From: Christensenella sp. UBA1685
GTDB lineage: Bacteria > Bacillota > Clostridia > Christensenellales > CAG-138
Length of the DNA stretch: 16,876 nucleotides
NCBI GenBank assembly: GCA_002320595.1
Contig: DCKB01000033.1
Location: 1-16,876, forward strand
Direction of reading: 5' to 3'
How positions within the stretch are numbered: the stretch's first letter is position 1; the number at the start of each line of letters is the position of its first letter. The position numbers and the translations under genes are program-made. The notes under the pieces are model-generated. The model ran no database searches and was not told where the DNA came from. It saw only the letters and a program-made list of their open reading frames with translations. This document shows positions 5,209 through 12,556 of the stretch, piece by piece.

Positions 5209-8200
5209 ATGGCAAAGACCATGACAATCGATGGCAATACCGCTGCTGCGCACGTCGCATATGCGTTTTCCGACGTGGCCGCGATATATCCCATCACCCC
5301 TTCGTCCCCGATGGCGGAGGTTGCAGACGACTGGGCGGCCAACGGCAGGCTGAACCTGTTCGGCCAGAAGGTACGCATCGCTGAGATGCAGTCCGAAGCC
5401 GGTGCTGCGGGCGCCGTGCACGGCTCTCTTTCCGCGGGCGCTTTGACGACCACCTTCACCGCTTCCCAGGGCCTTCTGCTGATGATCCCGAACATGTACA
5501 AGATCTCCGGCGAGCTCCTGCCCGGCGTGTTCCATGTTTCCGCGCGTGCGCTTGCATACCATGCGCTCTCCATCTTCGGCGATCACAGCGACGTGATGAG
5601 CTGCCGCCAGACCGGCTTTGCCATGCTTGCTTCCGCTTCCGTGCAGGAAGTTATGGACCTTGCGCTTGTGACGCACCTTTCCGCCATCAAGGGCAGCGTT
5701 CCCTTCGTGCATTTCTTTGACGGCTTCCGTACCTCCCACGAGGTTCAGAAGATCGAAGCGATCGATTATGAGGACATGGATAAGCTGCTTGACCGCGATG
5801 CGGTTGCGGCCTTCCGTGCCCGCGCCCTGAACCCGGAGCATCCGCACCTGGGCGGCAGCGCGCAGAACCCGGACATCTACTTCCAGAACCGCGAAGCGGG
5901 CAACAAATATTATGAAGCGATCCCGGCCATCGTTCAGCATTACATGGACGAAGTCGGCAAGATCACCGGACGCAAGTACAACCTGTTCGACTACGTCGGC
6001 GCGCCCGATGCGGACAAGGTCATCATCACCATGGGCTCCAGCGCGGATGTTGTGGAAGAGACCATCAACCACCTTAACGCAAAGGGCGCAAAGCTCGGCC
6101 TGATCAAGGTTCGCCTGTATCGTCCGTTCGCGGCCGATAAGCTCATTGCCGCTCTGCCCAAGACCTGCAAGAAGGTCGCGGTGCTCGACCGCACCAAGGA
6201 AGCCGGTTCCCTCGGCGAGCCGCTCTATCAGGACGTCGTCAGCGCGTTCGCGGAAGCGGGCATCCATGACGTCATGATCCTCGGCGGCCGCTATGGCCTC
6301 GGTTCCAAGGAATTCACGCCCTCCATGGCGAAGGCTGTGTTCGATAACCTGGATGGCGCGAAGAAGAACCACTTCACCGTCGGCATCATCGACGACGTAA
6401 CCTTCACATCCCTCGATGTGAAGGAGCAGGTCAACGCGGCGCCGGAAGGCACCATCGCCTGCAAGTTCTACGGCCTCGGTTCGGACGGCACCGTCGGCGC
6501 GAACAAGAACTCCATCAAGATCATCGGCGACCATACCGACATGTATGCGCAGGGCTACTTCGCCTATGACTCCAAGAAGTCCGGCGGCCTTACGGTTTCC
6601 CACCTCCGCTTCGGCAAGACGCCCATCCAGAGCCCGTATCTGATCGACGCGGCTGACTTCGTGGCCTGCCACAACCCGTCCTATGTCACGCATTATGACG
6701 TGGCCGACGGCATCAAGGAAGGCGGCACGTTCCTGCTTAACTCCGAGTGGACGCTCGAGGAGATGGAAAAGGAGTTGCCGGCGAAGCTGAAGAACGCGAT
6801 TGCAAAGAACCACATCAGGTTCTACAACATCGACGCCATCAAGCTTGCCAAGGAAACCGGCATGGGCAACCGCATCAACACGATCATGCAGTCCGCCTTC
6901 TTCAAGCTTGCCAACGTCATCCCTGCGGATCAGGCCATTGAATACATGAAGGCTGCTGCAAAGAAGTCCTACGCCAAGAAGGGCGACGAAGTGGTTCTTA
7001 AGAACTATGCCGCCATCGACGCGGGCGCAAACGCCATCGAGGAGATTAAGTACCCCGAATCCTGGGCCACCACGACCGAGGGCGCCGTGCTTGCCCCTGT
7101 GACGGATGATCCGTATTATCATGAGTTCATCAAGCCCATCCTGGAGCAGAACGGCGACAAGCTGCCCGTTTCCAAGATGAGCCCGGACGGCACCGTGCCC
7201 ACCGGCACCACCAAGTACGAAAAGCGCGGCATCGCGGTGGACGTACCGCAATGGATCCCCGAAAACTGCATCCAGTGCAACCAGTGCTCTCTCGTTTGCC
7301 CGCACGCCTGCATCCGCCCGTTCCTTGTGAAGGAAGGCGAGGAAGTGCCCGCAAGCTTCATCACCAAGCCCGCCATCGGCAAGGAGTTCGCCGGATTGAA
7401 GTTCCGCGTGCAGCTCAGCCCGCTTGATTGCACCGGCTGCGGCAACTGCGTGGACGTTTGCCCTGCGAAGGAAAAGGCGCTCAAGATGGTTCCGCTGCAT
7501 GTTTCCTGCGAAACCGAAGAAACCAACTGGGAAGCGGCGATCAAGCTCCCGAAGAAGGACGTTGCGCTGAACAAGGCTTCCGTGAAGGGCAGCCAGTTCC
7601 TCCAGCCGCTGTTCGAGTTCTCCGGCGCGTGCGCAGGCTGCGGCGAAACGCCGTACATCAAGCTTGTTACCCAGCTCTTCGGCGACAGGATGATGATTGC
7701 CAATGCAACGGGCTGCACCTCCATCTATGGCGGCAGCGCCCCGACCTGCCCCTACACCAAGAACGAGAAGGGATTCGGCCCGGCATGGTCCAACTCCCTG
7801 TTCGAGGATAACGCGGAATACGGCTTCGGCATGAACCTCGGCACGACGCACCGCCGTGCAAAGGTTGCGGATACCGTGAAGGCGCTCATCGCCGTTGACT
7901 GGTGTGACGCGGACATCAAGGCCGCAGGCGCCGAATGGCTTCTGAACATGAACGACGCGGAAGGCTCCCGCACGGCCGGCGACAAGCTGGTTGCGGCCTG
8001 CAAGGACGCGATCATGGAAGGCTGTGACTGCGACGCCTGCAAGCTCGCGCGCGAAGTTGTGGCTTCCGCCGACATGCTGACCAAGAAGAGCCAGTGGATC
8101 TTCGGCGGCGACGGTTGGGCTTACGACATCGGCTACGGCGGACTCGATCACGTGCTCGCCATGGATGAGGACGTCAACATCCTCGTGCTCGATACCGAAG

Positions 8201-8730
8201 TGTATTCCAACACCGGCGGCCAGGCCTCCAAGGCAACGCCGACCGGCCCGGTTGCGAAGTTTGCTGCCGCCGGTAAGCGCACCAAGAAGAAGGATCTCGG
8301 CATGATGGCCATGAGCTATGGCTATGTGTACGTTGCCAAAGTCTGCATGGGCGCGAACCAGAACCAGCTCATCAAGGCGATTACCGAAGCGGAAGCTTAC
8401 AAGGGACCGTCCCTGATCATCGCGTATGCGCCCTGCATCAACCACGGCATCAACATGGGCAAGTCCCAGGCCGAAGCCAAGAAGGCCGTTGAGGCCGGTT
8501 ACTGGCCGCTGTACCGCTACAACCCGGATCTCGCCGCCGAGGGCAAGAACCCGTTCATCCTCGACAGCAAGCCCGCCAAGAGCGATTACCGCGAGTTCAT
8601 CATGGGCGAAGCGCGCTATGCTTCCCTGAAGAAGTTCTTCCCGGCCATTGCGGACGATCTGTTCGCCCGTGCAGAGGAAGAAGCCAAGGACAAGTACGAA
8701 TACTACAAGAAGCTCAGCGAGCTCGAATAA
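5209..8730 (+). CDS. nifJ: Pyruvate:ferredoxin (flavodoxin) oxidoreductase
   Basis: This single-chain enzyme oxidises pyruvate with CoA to acetyl-CoA and CO2 and passes electrons to ferredoxin, the central pyruvate step of anaerobes. The 1173-residue product has the usual length. YPITPSS (27-33) marks the N-terminal pyruvate/TPP domain. Two ferredoxin-type motifs follow: Cys687/690/693/697 and Cys741/744/747/751. The proximal cluster ligands are Cys808, Cys811, Cys836 and Cys1076. GDGWAYDIGYGG (968-979) and DTEVYSNTGGQ belong to the TPP-binding domain. An ATG at 5185 would add 8 residues, but AGGAGG at 5192-5197 lies after it and 11 nt before the ATG at 5209, which also gives the usual MAKTMTIDGNTAAAHVAYAF start. 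Codon use is strongly biased (AAG, GAG, ATC), as in highly expressed genes. Confidence 0.97.
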   Translation: MAKTMTIDGNTAAAHVAYAFSDVAAIYPITPSSPMAEVADDWAANGRLNLFGQKVRIAEMQSEAGAAGAVHGSLSAGALTTTFTASQGLLLMIPNMYKISGELLPGVFHVSARALAYHALSIFGDHSDVMSCRQTGFAMLASASVQEVMDLALVTHLSAIKGSVPFVHFFDGFRTSHEVQKIEAIDYEDMDKLLDRDAVAAFRARALNPEHPHLGGSAQNPDIYFQNREAGNKYYEAIPAIVQHYMDEVGKITGRKYNLFDYVGAPDADKVIITMGSSADVVEETINHLNAKGAKLGLIKVRLYRPFAADKLIAALPKTCKKVAVLDRTKEAGSLGEPLYQDVVSAFAEAGIHDVMILGGRYGLGSKEFTPSMAKAVFDNLDGAKKNHFTVGIIDDVTFTSLDVKEQVNAAPEGTIACKFYGLGSDGTVGANKNSIKIIGDHTDMYAQGYFAYDSKKSGGLTVSHLRFGKTPIQSPYLIDAADFVACHNPSYVTHYDVADGIKEGGTFLLNSEWTLEEMEKELPAKLKNAIAKNHIRFYNIDAIKLAKETGMGNRINTIMQSAFFKLANVIPADQAIEYMKAAAKKSYAKKGDEVVLKNYAAIDAGANAIEEIKYPESWATTTEGAVLAPVTDDPYYHEFIKPILEQNGDKLPVSKMSPDGTVPTGTTKYEKRGIAVDVPQWIPENCIQCNQCSLVCPHACIRPFLVKEGEEVPASFITKPAIGKEFAGLKFRVQLSPLDCTGCGNCVDVCPAKEKALKMVPLHVSCETEETNWEAAIKLPKKDVALNKASVKGSQFLQPLFEFSGACAGCGETPYIKLVTQLFGDRMMIANATGCTSIYGGSAPTCPYTKNEKGFGPAWSNSLFEDNAEYGFGMNLGTTHRRAKVADTVKALIAVDWCDADIKAAGAEWLLNMNDAEGSRTAGDKLVAACKDAIMEGCDCDACKLAREVVASADMLTKKSQWIFGGDGWAYDIGYGGLDHVLAMDEDVNILVLDTEVYSNTGGQASKATPTGPVAKFAAAGKRTKKKDLGMMAMSYGYVYVAKVCMGANQNQLIKAITEAEAYKGPSLIIAYAPCINHGINMGKSQAEAKKAVEAGYWPLYRYNPDLAAEGKNPFILDSKPAKSDYREFIMGEARYASLKKFFPAIADDLFARAEEEAKDKYEYYKKLSELE

Positions 8731-8742
8731 GTTCCTGTGCAC

Positions 8743-8768
8743 AAAAGGCCGCCTTCGGGCGGCCTTTT
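8743..8768 (+). terminator. Rho-independent terminator of PFOR
   Basis: A perfect 11-bp stem AAAAGGCCGCC/GGCGGCCTTTT with a TTCG tetraloop lies 12 nt after the PFOR stop. The A and T runs make it potentially bidirectional. Confidence 0.93.
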
Positions 8769-8809
8769 AGATAAGGAATGAAATTAATTTGATTTATGGG
8801 GGGTGAAAT

Positions 8810-9304
8810 ATGTCTTTACGAACAGAGTTAGAAAAACTTTCCGAAAATAATTGGTCAAATGATATCGTGCTTTTTCGGCCAGTCAAAACAGAAAATGACT
8901 TAATTTATGCAGCATATGATTGTCAGTTGGAGGATGAGCAAAAGGATTTGGTGAATCCGGCATGGTTCTCAATCGGAAGGGCATATTTATCCAGACAGGA
9001 TAATTACCCATGTATTATCTGCAACAAAAAAAGTGAACCAATCGGTTTCATTAATTTATGTAAATGGCTGGGAAATGGCGATGGATATTCTTGGAGCTTT
9101 TTTGTTGACAGAAAGCAGCAGGGAAAGGGATATGGAAGAAAAGCCGCTGAGTTGGCTATCAAAATCCTGAAGGCAGCCAATAAAGATAAAATGGTCAAAC
9201 TTGCGACTGAACAATGTAATATGAAAGCGCAGAATCTATACTTCTCGTTAGGATTTGTGCAATTACCTGAATTAGATGGGGATGATTTAGTTTTTGGACT
9301 GTAA
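8810..9304 (+). CDS. GNAT-family N-acetyltransferase
   Basis: The 164-residue protein has the GNAT fold pattern. A substrate-side N-terminal half is followed by the strand SWSFFVDRKQ and the acetyl-CoA pyrophosphate loop QQGKGYGRKAAELAIKIL (Q/R-x-x-G-x-G/A type). The C-terminal motif TEQCNMKAQNLYFSLGFVQL is the usual end of the fold. It transfers an acetyl group from acetyl-CoA to an amine; the substrate is unknown. GGGGGGTG lies just before the ATG. It is much AT-richer than PFOR and gcv, has no functional neighbour, and is followed by repeat-like sequence, so horizontal acquisition is likely. No clear promoter was found in the 40-nt gap after the PFOR terminator. Confidence 0.9.
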   Translation: MSLRTELEKLSENNWSNDIVLFRPVKTENDLIYAAYDCQLEDEQKDLVNPAWFSIGRAYLSRQDNYPCIICNKKSEPIGFINLCKWLGNGDGYSWSFFVDRKQQGKGYGRKAAELAIKILKAANKDKMVKLATEQCNMKAQNLYFSLGFVQLPELDGDDLVFGL

Positions 9305-9319
9305 ACACAGAATTTATCG

Positions 9320-9560
9320 GTCTGTTGTAAATCCCTTTAGGAGCGAAGGGCGTATATCCATACTTTCCTGTCGGGAGTATCGCCCATCTTGCGGAGCCGT
9401 ATTCCCGGGCAACAGCAGATAGCTGCTTGACCGGGAATGTTGTGTTACGGCCTTCCGTCAAGGTGGCTACACCCCATTGCGCCGCTAAAGTGGCTATCCC
9501 CTGTGGACGTTCCGCCCGCGAGCGGAAACCGTTCACCTCCAGCAAGTTTTCAGAACAGGC
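9320..9560. repeat. Folded repeat-like noncoding element after the GNAT gene
   Basis: Several hairpins sit close together: GGGCG...CGCCC enclosing ATACT...AGTAT (about 9345-9385), ATTCCCGG/CCGGGAAT (9401-9438) with an inner AGCAG/CTGCT, and TTCCGC/GCGGAA (about 9509-9526). A long minus-strand frame crosses it, but runs into the end of the GNAT gene and has no convincing start. The sequence is familiar to me as a recurring intergenic segment in clostridial genomes, but I could not verify that. No gene is supported in 9305-9969. Confidence 0.4.
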
Positions 9561-9591
9561 AAAAAATAATCCTCCGTAATGCGGAGGATTA
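9561..9591 (-). terminator. Minus-strand rho-independent terminator
   Basis: TAATCCTCCG (9567-9576) pairs perfectly with CGGAGGATTA (9582-9591). Read leftward, the stem is followed by six T residues (9566-9561). It would stop minus-strand readthrough before the GNAT gene. Confidence 0.7.
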
Positions 9592-9642
9592 ACTGTCTTA
9601 CGGGCACTGCCCAATCTCCCCAAGGTCTTTTTCGACAGTCTC

Positions 9643-9667
9643 AAAGTCCGCCCGAAGGCGGTCTTTT
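9643..9667 (+). terminator. Possible plus-strand terminator
   Basis: AAAG-CCGCC and GGCGG-CTTT pair around a CGAA tetraloop with one T-T mismatch (9643-9666), followed by T residues. It lies directly after the 14-mer TTTTTCGACAGTCT, which recurs at 16061-16074. Confidence 0.5.
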
Positions 9668-9783
9668 GAATTGGCAATGGAAAACAAGAAATTCGGTTGA
9701 ATTGCCGTAAACTGCGGCCATTGCAATTGCGGGCAACACACGCACCGCCGCAGGCAGGGAATGTCGTCTGCGGGATGTAGGGA

Positions 9784-9903
9784 CAATCCTCGGTCCGCTG
9801 CGCGGACAGCTCCTTTCAAAAAGGAGCCTTTTGCGTTGCAGCTTCTCCAAAGCCCCCTTTTTGAAAGGGGGGTGTCAGCACCAAAGGTGCTGACGGGGGA
9901 TTG
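9784..9903 (+). repeat. Structured intergenic repeat, copy 3 (short form)
   Basis: It has the same ends and the same three opening hairpins as copies 1 and 2. The first stem is GTCCGC/GCGGAC as in copy 2, and GCTCCTTT/AAAGGAGC at 9809-9827 has a different loop (CAA). The middle of roughly 105 bp is missing, replaced by a GTCAGCACC/GGTGCTGAC hairpin. All three copies point the same way and lie downstream of plus-strand genes. Confidence 0.75.
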
Positions 9904-9925
9904 CGGGGAACCGTAGCGAACCAAT

Positions 9926-9952
9926 AAAGGCAGCTCCGCCGGAGCTGCCTTT
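9926..9952 (-). terminator. Terminator of the transglutaminase-like gene
   Basis: A perfect 12-bp stem AAAGGCAGCTCC/GGAGCTGCCTTT with a three-base loop lies 17 nt beyond the minus-strand stop codon. On that strand the stem ends in TTTATT. Confidence 0.8.
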
Positions 9953-9969
9953 GTGTTTCTGCAAGCCTG

Positions 9970-10632
9970 TTATGCTGCGGATGTTGCCGTGTATTTGCTG
10001 CTGTCCACGGTAGCTTTGGAAAAGGACTTTGCCTTGCCGGTGCCGAGATAACAGGGGAAGGTAAGGTCCAGCGTGTACCACGCGTCATCCTCCGCAAGGT
10101 AGACAGCGTTCCAGGCATGGTAACCGCCTACGCGCGTGCTGTAGCCCTTGCAAAGCTTGGCGGGAATGCCTTGGCTGCGGCACATCGCGGCGAACAGGGC
10201 GGAAAAATCATAGCAAACCCCTTTTTTGTTGGAAAGGATGGAGGCCGTATCCGGTGTGTAGACGGTAATTCTGCCTGCGCGGACAGCATCCGCAAAGCCG
10301 GTATCGTAGGTGAAATTGGCGGCGATATAGTTATAGATCGCAAGCGCCTTTTGCTTATCGCTCTTTTTGTCTTTGCAAAGCGACGCCGCCTTTTCCGCAA
10401 CGCTGCCGCCCTCCGGGAAGGCGATTTCGGAGGTGCTTTTCAGGTATTCGGCATATTTTGGCTCCGATTCGGGCGCAGCCGCAGGCGAAACTTCGGGGGA
10501 TGCCTTTTCGGAAGGCGTTTCCGCCACGGTTACGCCGCCGACGCTGATGCCGCTTGCAAATGCGGCATATGGAAATGCGGATAGGAAAATGAGCGCTGCC
10601 AATGCGAGCGCAAGCTTGCGAAGGGGGTTCAT
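9970..10632 (-). CDS. Secreted transglutaminase-like (papain-fold) protein
   Basis: The 220-residue protein begins with a signal peptide: positive MNPLRKL, a hydrophobic core to about residue 24, and an AFA-S site near 27. A Pro/Glu/Ala/Ser-rich linker (about 38-58) precedes a transglutaminase-core domain. The catalytic triad is visible: Cys140 in GVCYDFS, His172 in GGYHAWN and Asp189 in YTLDLTF. Such secreted domains act as proteases, peptide ligases or cell-wall cross-linkers; the substrate is unknown. The frame is open upstream to 10803, but the ATG at 10632 is chosen because the signal peptide begins there and AAAGGA lies 11 nt upstream. The earlier part of the frame is the riboswitch. 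It is expected to respond to c-di-GMP. Confidence 0.9.
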   Translation of the reverse strand: MNPLRKLALALAALIFLSAFPYAAFASGISVGGVTVAETPSEKASPEVSPAAAPESEPKYAEYLKSTSEIAFPEGGSVAEKAASLCKDKKSDKQKALAIYNYIAANFTYDTGFADAVRAGRITVYTPDTASILSNKKGVCYDFSALFAAMCRSQGIPAKLCKGYSTRVGGYHAWNAVYLAEDDAWYTLDLTFPCYLGTGKAKSFSKATVDSSKYTATSAA

Positions 10633-10643
10633 GATTCGGTTGG

Positions 10644-10740
10644 TCCTTTCCCAGAATTCGGTAGCTGGCTGCCATTTCACAGGCCCTTTAGCTTTGCGTC
10701 GCCGCCTTTCGGCGGGTTTGCCTTTGTCGTTTGGGAAGGA
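10644..10740 (-). promoter_or_regulatory. c-di-GMP-I (GEMM-I) riboswitch
   Basis: Read on the minus strand, the leader shows the conserved aptamer pieces in order: GACAAAGGCAAACC, a CGCC-GAAA-GGCG tetraloop hairpin, GACGCAAAGCTA, AAGGGCC, and ATGGCAGCCAGCTACC. These match the GEMM-I pattern: a GNRA tetraloop, a GACGCAAAGC receptor-side strand and a GGCAGCC closing strand. The aptamer can be extended by UCCUUCCCA (10740-10732) pairing with UGGGAAAGGA (10653-10644) with one bulged A. That 3' strand contains the AAAGGA ribosome site, so ligand binding that stabilises this stem would be expected to block translation (OFF switch). No terminator lies between aptamer and start codon. Confidence 0.9.
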
Positions 10741-10809
10741 ACAACCCTCCCGCACAACGCATACCGCTGTCAAATCCAAACACCGGGTTTTGCAAAAAAC
10801 CAAAATGTA

Positions 10810-10928
10810 ATCGGAATTTGCAGAATATATCAGGAATTATAGTGAAACATGATGGGTAAGTCAATAGAAATGGTTACATATATTTATTAAAATAAAAAAA
10901 TATATGTAACATTAGTGGAAATTCCGAT
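10810..10928. repeat. Nested inverted repeats between divergent genes
   Basis: Outer 10-bp arms ATCGGAATTT (10810-10819) and AAATTCCGAT (10919-10928) are perfect complements. An inner AT-rich pair GTTACATATATTT (10873-10885) and AAATATATGTAAC (10898-10910) is perfect over 13 bp. The minus-strand promoter lies between the left outer arm and the inner hairpin. It could be a small MITE-like insertion or an operator. Confidence 0.6.
10836..10864 (-). promoter_or_regulatory. Sigma-A promoter of the riboswitch-controlled gene
   Basis: On the minus strand TTGACT (10864-10859) and TATAAT (10841-10836) are spaced by 17 bp. Transcription would start near 10829, giving a leader of about 197 nt that includes the whole riboswitch. 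Confidence 0.85.
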
Positions 10929-10974
10929 GGAACCGCAGCAAGGTTCAAATTTCCGTAAGGAAAGCATATCGCTC

Positions 10975-11003
10975 TTTTCATGCTTCCTGCTTTGCTATAT
11001 AAT
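10975..11003 (+). promoter_or_regulatory. Candidate promoter of the gcv operon
   Basis: TATAAT at 10998-11003 has TTTTCA (4 of 6 matches) at 10975-10980 with a 17-bp spacer. The leader would be only about 28 nt. Small hairpins (GAACC/GGTTC 10930-10946; TTTCC/GGAAA 10950-10963) lie just upstream. I see no glycine riboswitch, which often precedes this operon in Gram-positives. Confidence 0.6.
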
Positions 11004-11037
11004 AAGGTTACAACAAGCTGGAGGTCTTATTCTATCA

Positions 11038-12120
11038 ATGGATACGCTGAAAAAAACTCCCCTGTATGATGTGCATATTGCGCTCGGCGGCAAGATGGTC
11101 GATTTCGGAGGCTGGGCGTTGCCGGTGCAGTATTCCTCCATTCTGGAAGAACACAAAGCAGTCCGCGAACGCTGCGGGTTGTTTGACGTTTCGCATATGG
11201 GCGAATTGTGGGTAAGCGGTGAAGGTGCATTCCCGTATCTGCAATACATGCTTACCAACGACATCACAACCATGACCCCCGGCCGCTGCCGGTATTCCAT
11301 GGTCTGCTATGAGGACGGCGGAACGGTGGATGATGTGCTCGTTTACAAGTACAGCGACACGGACTACCTCGTGGTTGTCAACGCAAGCAACACGGAAAAG
11401 GATTTTGAATGGTTTGCGGCGCATGCCATCCCAACCGTGCAGGTGGAAAACAAGAGCGCTGAATACGCCCAGCTTGCGCTGCAAGGCCCGAAATTTATGC
11501 AGGTGCTTGAGGCTGCGGGCGTGGAAGGGGCGATCCCCGAAAAGAATTACACGTTTGTGCAGGAAACAAAGGTTGCCGGCATCCCATGCATCGTATCCCG
11601 CACAGGCTATACGGGCGAGGATGGCGTGGAGCTTTACTGCGCCGCAAAGGACGGCCCCGCGCTGCACGCGGCGCTGATGGAAGCCGGCAAGTGCGTAAAC
11701 ATGTTGCCCTGCGGCCTCGGCGCACGGGATACGCTCCGGTTTGAAGCCTCCATGCCGCTTTACGGGCACGAGATGGATGCAAATGTTACCCCCATGGAAA
11801 CTGGCATCAGCTTCGCGGTGAAGCTCAACAAGGAGGACTTTATCGGCAAGGAAGCCCTGCTTGCACCGGCAAAGCGCATCCGCATCGGATTAAAGCTCAT
11901 CGCCCGCGGCATCGCCCGCGAGCATGCGGACGTTTACCTTGGCGAAAAGCGGGTGGGGCATGTCACTTCCGGAAGCCCGGCGCCCACGCTTGGCGGCAAT
12001 TATGCGATGGCACTTGTGGATCTTGAAGATTCTGAAGCCCCGGTTTATGAGATCGAAGTACGCGGCCGCAGGCTGAAGGCCGAAAAGACGGCGATGCCCT
12101 TTTACAAGCGCGCGAAATAA
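11038..12120 (+). CDS. gcvT: Glycine cleavage system T protein (aminomethyltransferase)
   Basis: This transfers the methylene group from the aminomethyl-lipoyl H protein to tetrahydrofolate, releasing ammonia. The 360-residue length is normal. Family segments visible are the start TPLYDVHIALGGKMVDFGGWALPVQY, GLFDVSHMGE, LTNDITTMTPGRCRYSMVC, DDVLVY, VVNASN, ALQGP, SRTGYTGEDGVELYC and LGARDTLRFEASMPLYGHE. The ATG at 11038 is used because the protein then begins as expected; GGAGGT at 11020-11025 is 12 nt upstream, a rather long gap. The frame extends upstream to 10915, but that part is unlike the family. It is the first gene of gcvT-H-PA-PB. Confidence 0.96.
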   Translation: MDTLKKTPLYDVHIALGGKMVDFGGWALPVQYSSILEEHKAVRERCGLFDVSHMGELWVSGEGAFPYLQYMLTNDITTMTPGRCRYSMVCYEDGGTVDDVLVYKYSDTDYLVVVNASNTEKDFEWFAAHAIPTVQVENKSAEYAQLALQGPKFMQVLEAAGVEGAIPEKNYTFVQETKVAGIPCIVSRTGYTGEDGVELYCAAKDGPALHAALMEAGKCVNMLPCGLGARDTLRFEASMPLYGHEMDANVTPMETGISFAVKLNKEDFIGKEALLAPAKRIRIGLKLIARGIAREHADVYLGEKRVGHVTSGSPAPTLGGNYAMALVDLEDSEAPVYEIEVRGRRLKAEKTAMPFYKRAK

Positions 12121-12122
12121 TG

Positions 12123-12138
12123 CGTTTCACGTGAAACA
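12123..12138. promoter_or_regulatory. parS: parS site (ParB/Spo0J binding site)
   Basis: CGTTTCACGTGAAACA matches the consensus TGTTTCACGTGAAACA at 15 of 16 positions, including the full 14-bp palindrome GTTTCACGTGAAAC (12124-12137). ParB loads on such sites and spreads, and in most bacteria they cluster around the replication origin. This one lies just 2 bp after the gcvT stop, in the gcvT-gcvH gap. No second copy was found in the window. Confidence 0.88.
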
Positions 12139-12168
12139 ATTATAATTTCTATATGGAGGTACCAACCA

Positions 12169-12546
12169 ATGACCCCGAACGACCGCAAATATACCAAAGA
12201 ACATGAGTGGCTGCTGATCGAAGGCAACGTGGCGAAGATCGGCATTACCGACCACGCGCAGGATGCGCTGGGCGACATCGTTTATGTTGAGCTGCCCGCC
12301 GTGGGCGACGCGGTGGAAGCAGGCGCCTCCTTCGCCGTTGTTGAAAGCGTGAAGGCGGCAAGCGAAATCTACTGCGCCGTGTCCGGCAAGGTGGTGGAGA
12401 TCAATGAGGCGCTGGACGGCGCGCCGGAAGAGATCAACAACGATCCTTACGGCGCATTCATCGCAGCTGTGGAATTTGAGACGCTTGAAGGCATCGAGCT
12501 GCTCACCGCCGAAGAATACGAAGCGTTCGTTGCGGAAGAGAACTGA
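12169..12546 (+). CDS. gcvH: Glycine cleavage system H protein
   Basis: This is the lipoyl carrier protein that shuttles the aminomethyl group between the P, T and L proteins. The 125-residue length is normal. Typical segments are KYTKEHEWLLIEGNVAKIGITDHAQDALGDIVYVELPAVG and the lipoylation site ESVKAASEIY with Lys62. GGAGGT at 12155-12160 is 8 nt from the ATG. It follows gcvT by 48 bp, a gap filled by parS and an AT-rich stretch with TATAAT (12141-12146) that lacks a good -35. Confidence 0.97.
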   Translation: MTPNDRKYTKEHEWLLIEGNVAKIGITDHAQDALGDIVYVELPAVGDAVEAGASFAVVESVKAASEIYCAVSGKVVEINEALDGAPEEINNDPYGAFIAAVEFETLEGIELLTAEEYEAFVAEEN

Positions 12547-12556
12547 GGAAGAAGGC

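Noticed and set aside
5107..8742. A 1211-codon open frame antisense to PFOR
   Set aside because: It is the complement of a highly biased, highly expressed gene that avoids the codons whose reverse reads as stop. The translation is low-complexity and resembles no family; PFOR on the plus strand has full motif support.
9195..9677. A 160-residue minus-strand frame downstream of the GNAT gene
   Set aside because: It runs through hairpins, a terminator and the end of the GNAT gene on the opposite strand, with no good start signal. It is better explained as a translated repeat element.
10633..10803. N-terminal extension of the transglutaminase-like protein
   Set aside because: This stretch is the c-di-GMP-I aptamer and leader, and the signal peptide begins at the ATG at 10632.
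10915..11037. N-terminal extension of GcvT by 41 residues
   Set aside because: It contains the likely promoter and is unlike GcvT proteins, which begin close to the ATG at 11038.
10929..11037. Glycine riboswitch before the gcv operon
   Set aside because: The conserved core segments of the tandem glycine aptamer are not present, and the leader after the likely promoter is only about 28 nt.
12141..12146. Internal promoter (TATAAT) before gcvH
   Set aside because: No -35 hexamer lies at 16-18 bp upstream, where the gcvT stop codon and the edge of the parS site fall; the nearest candidate is only 10 bp away.
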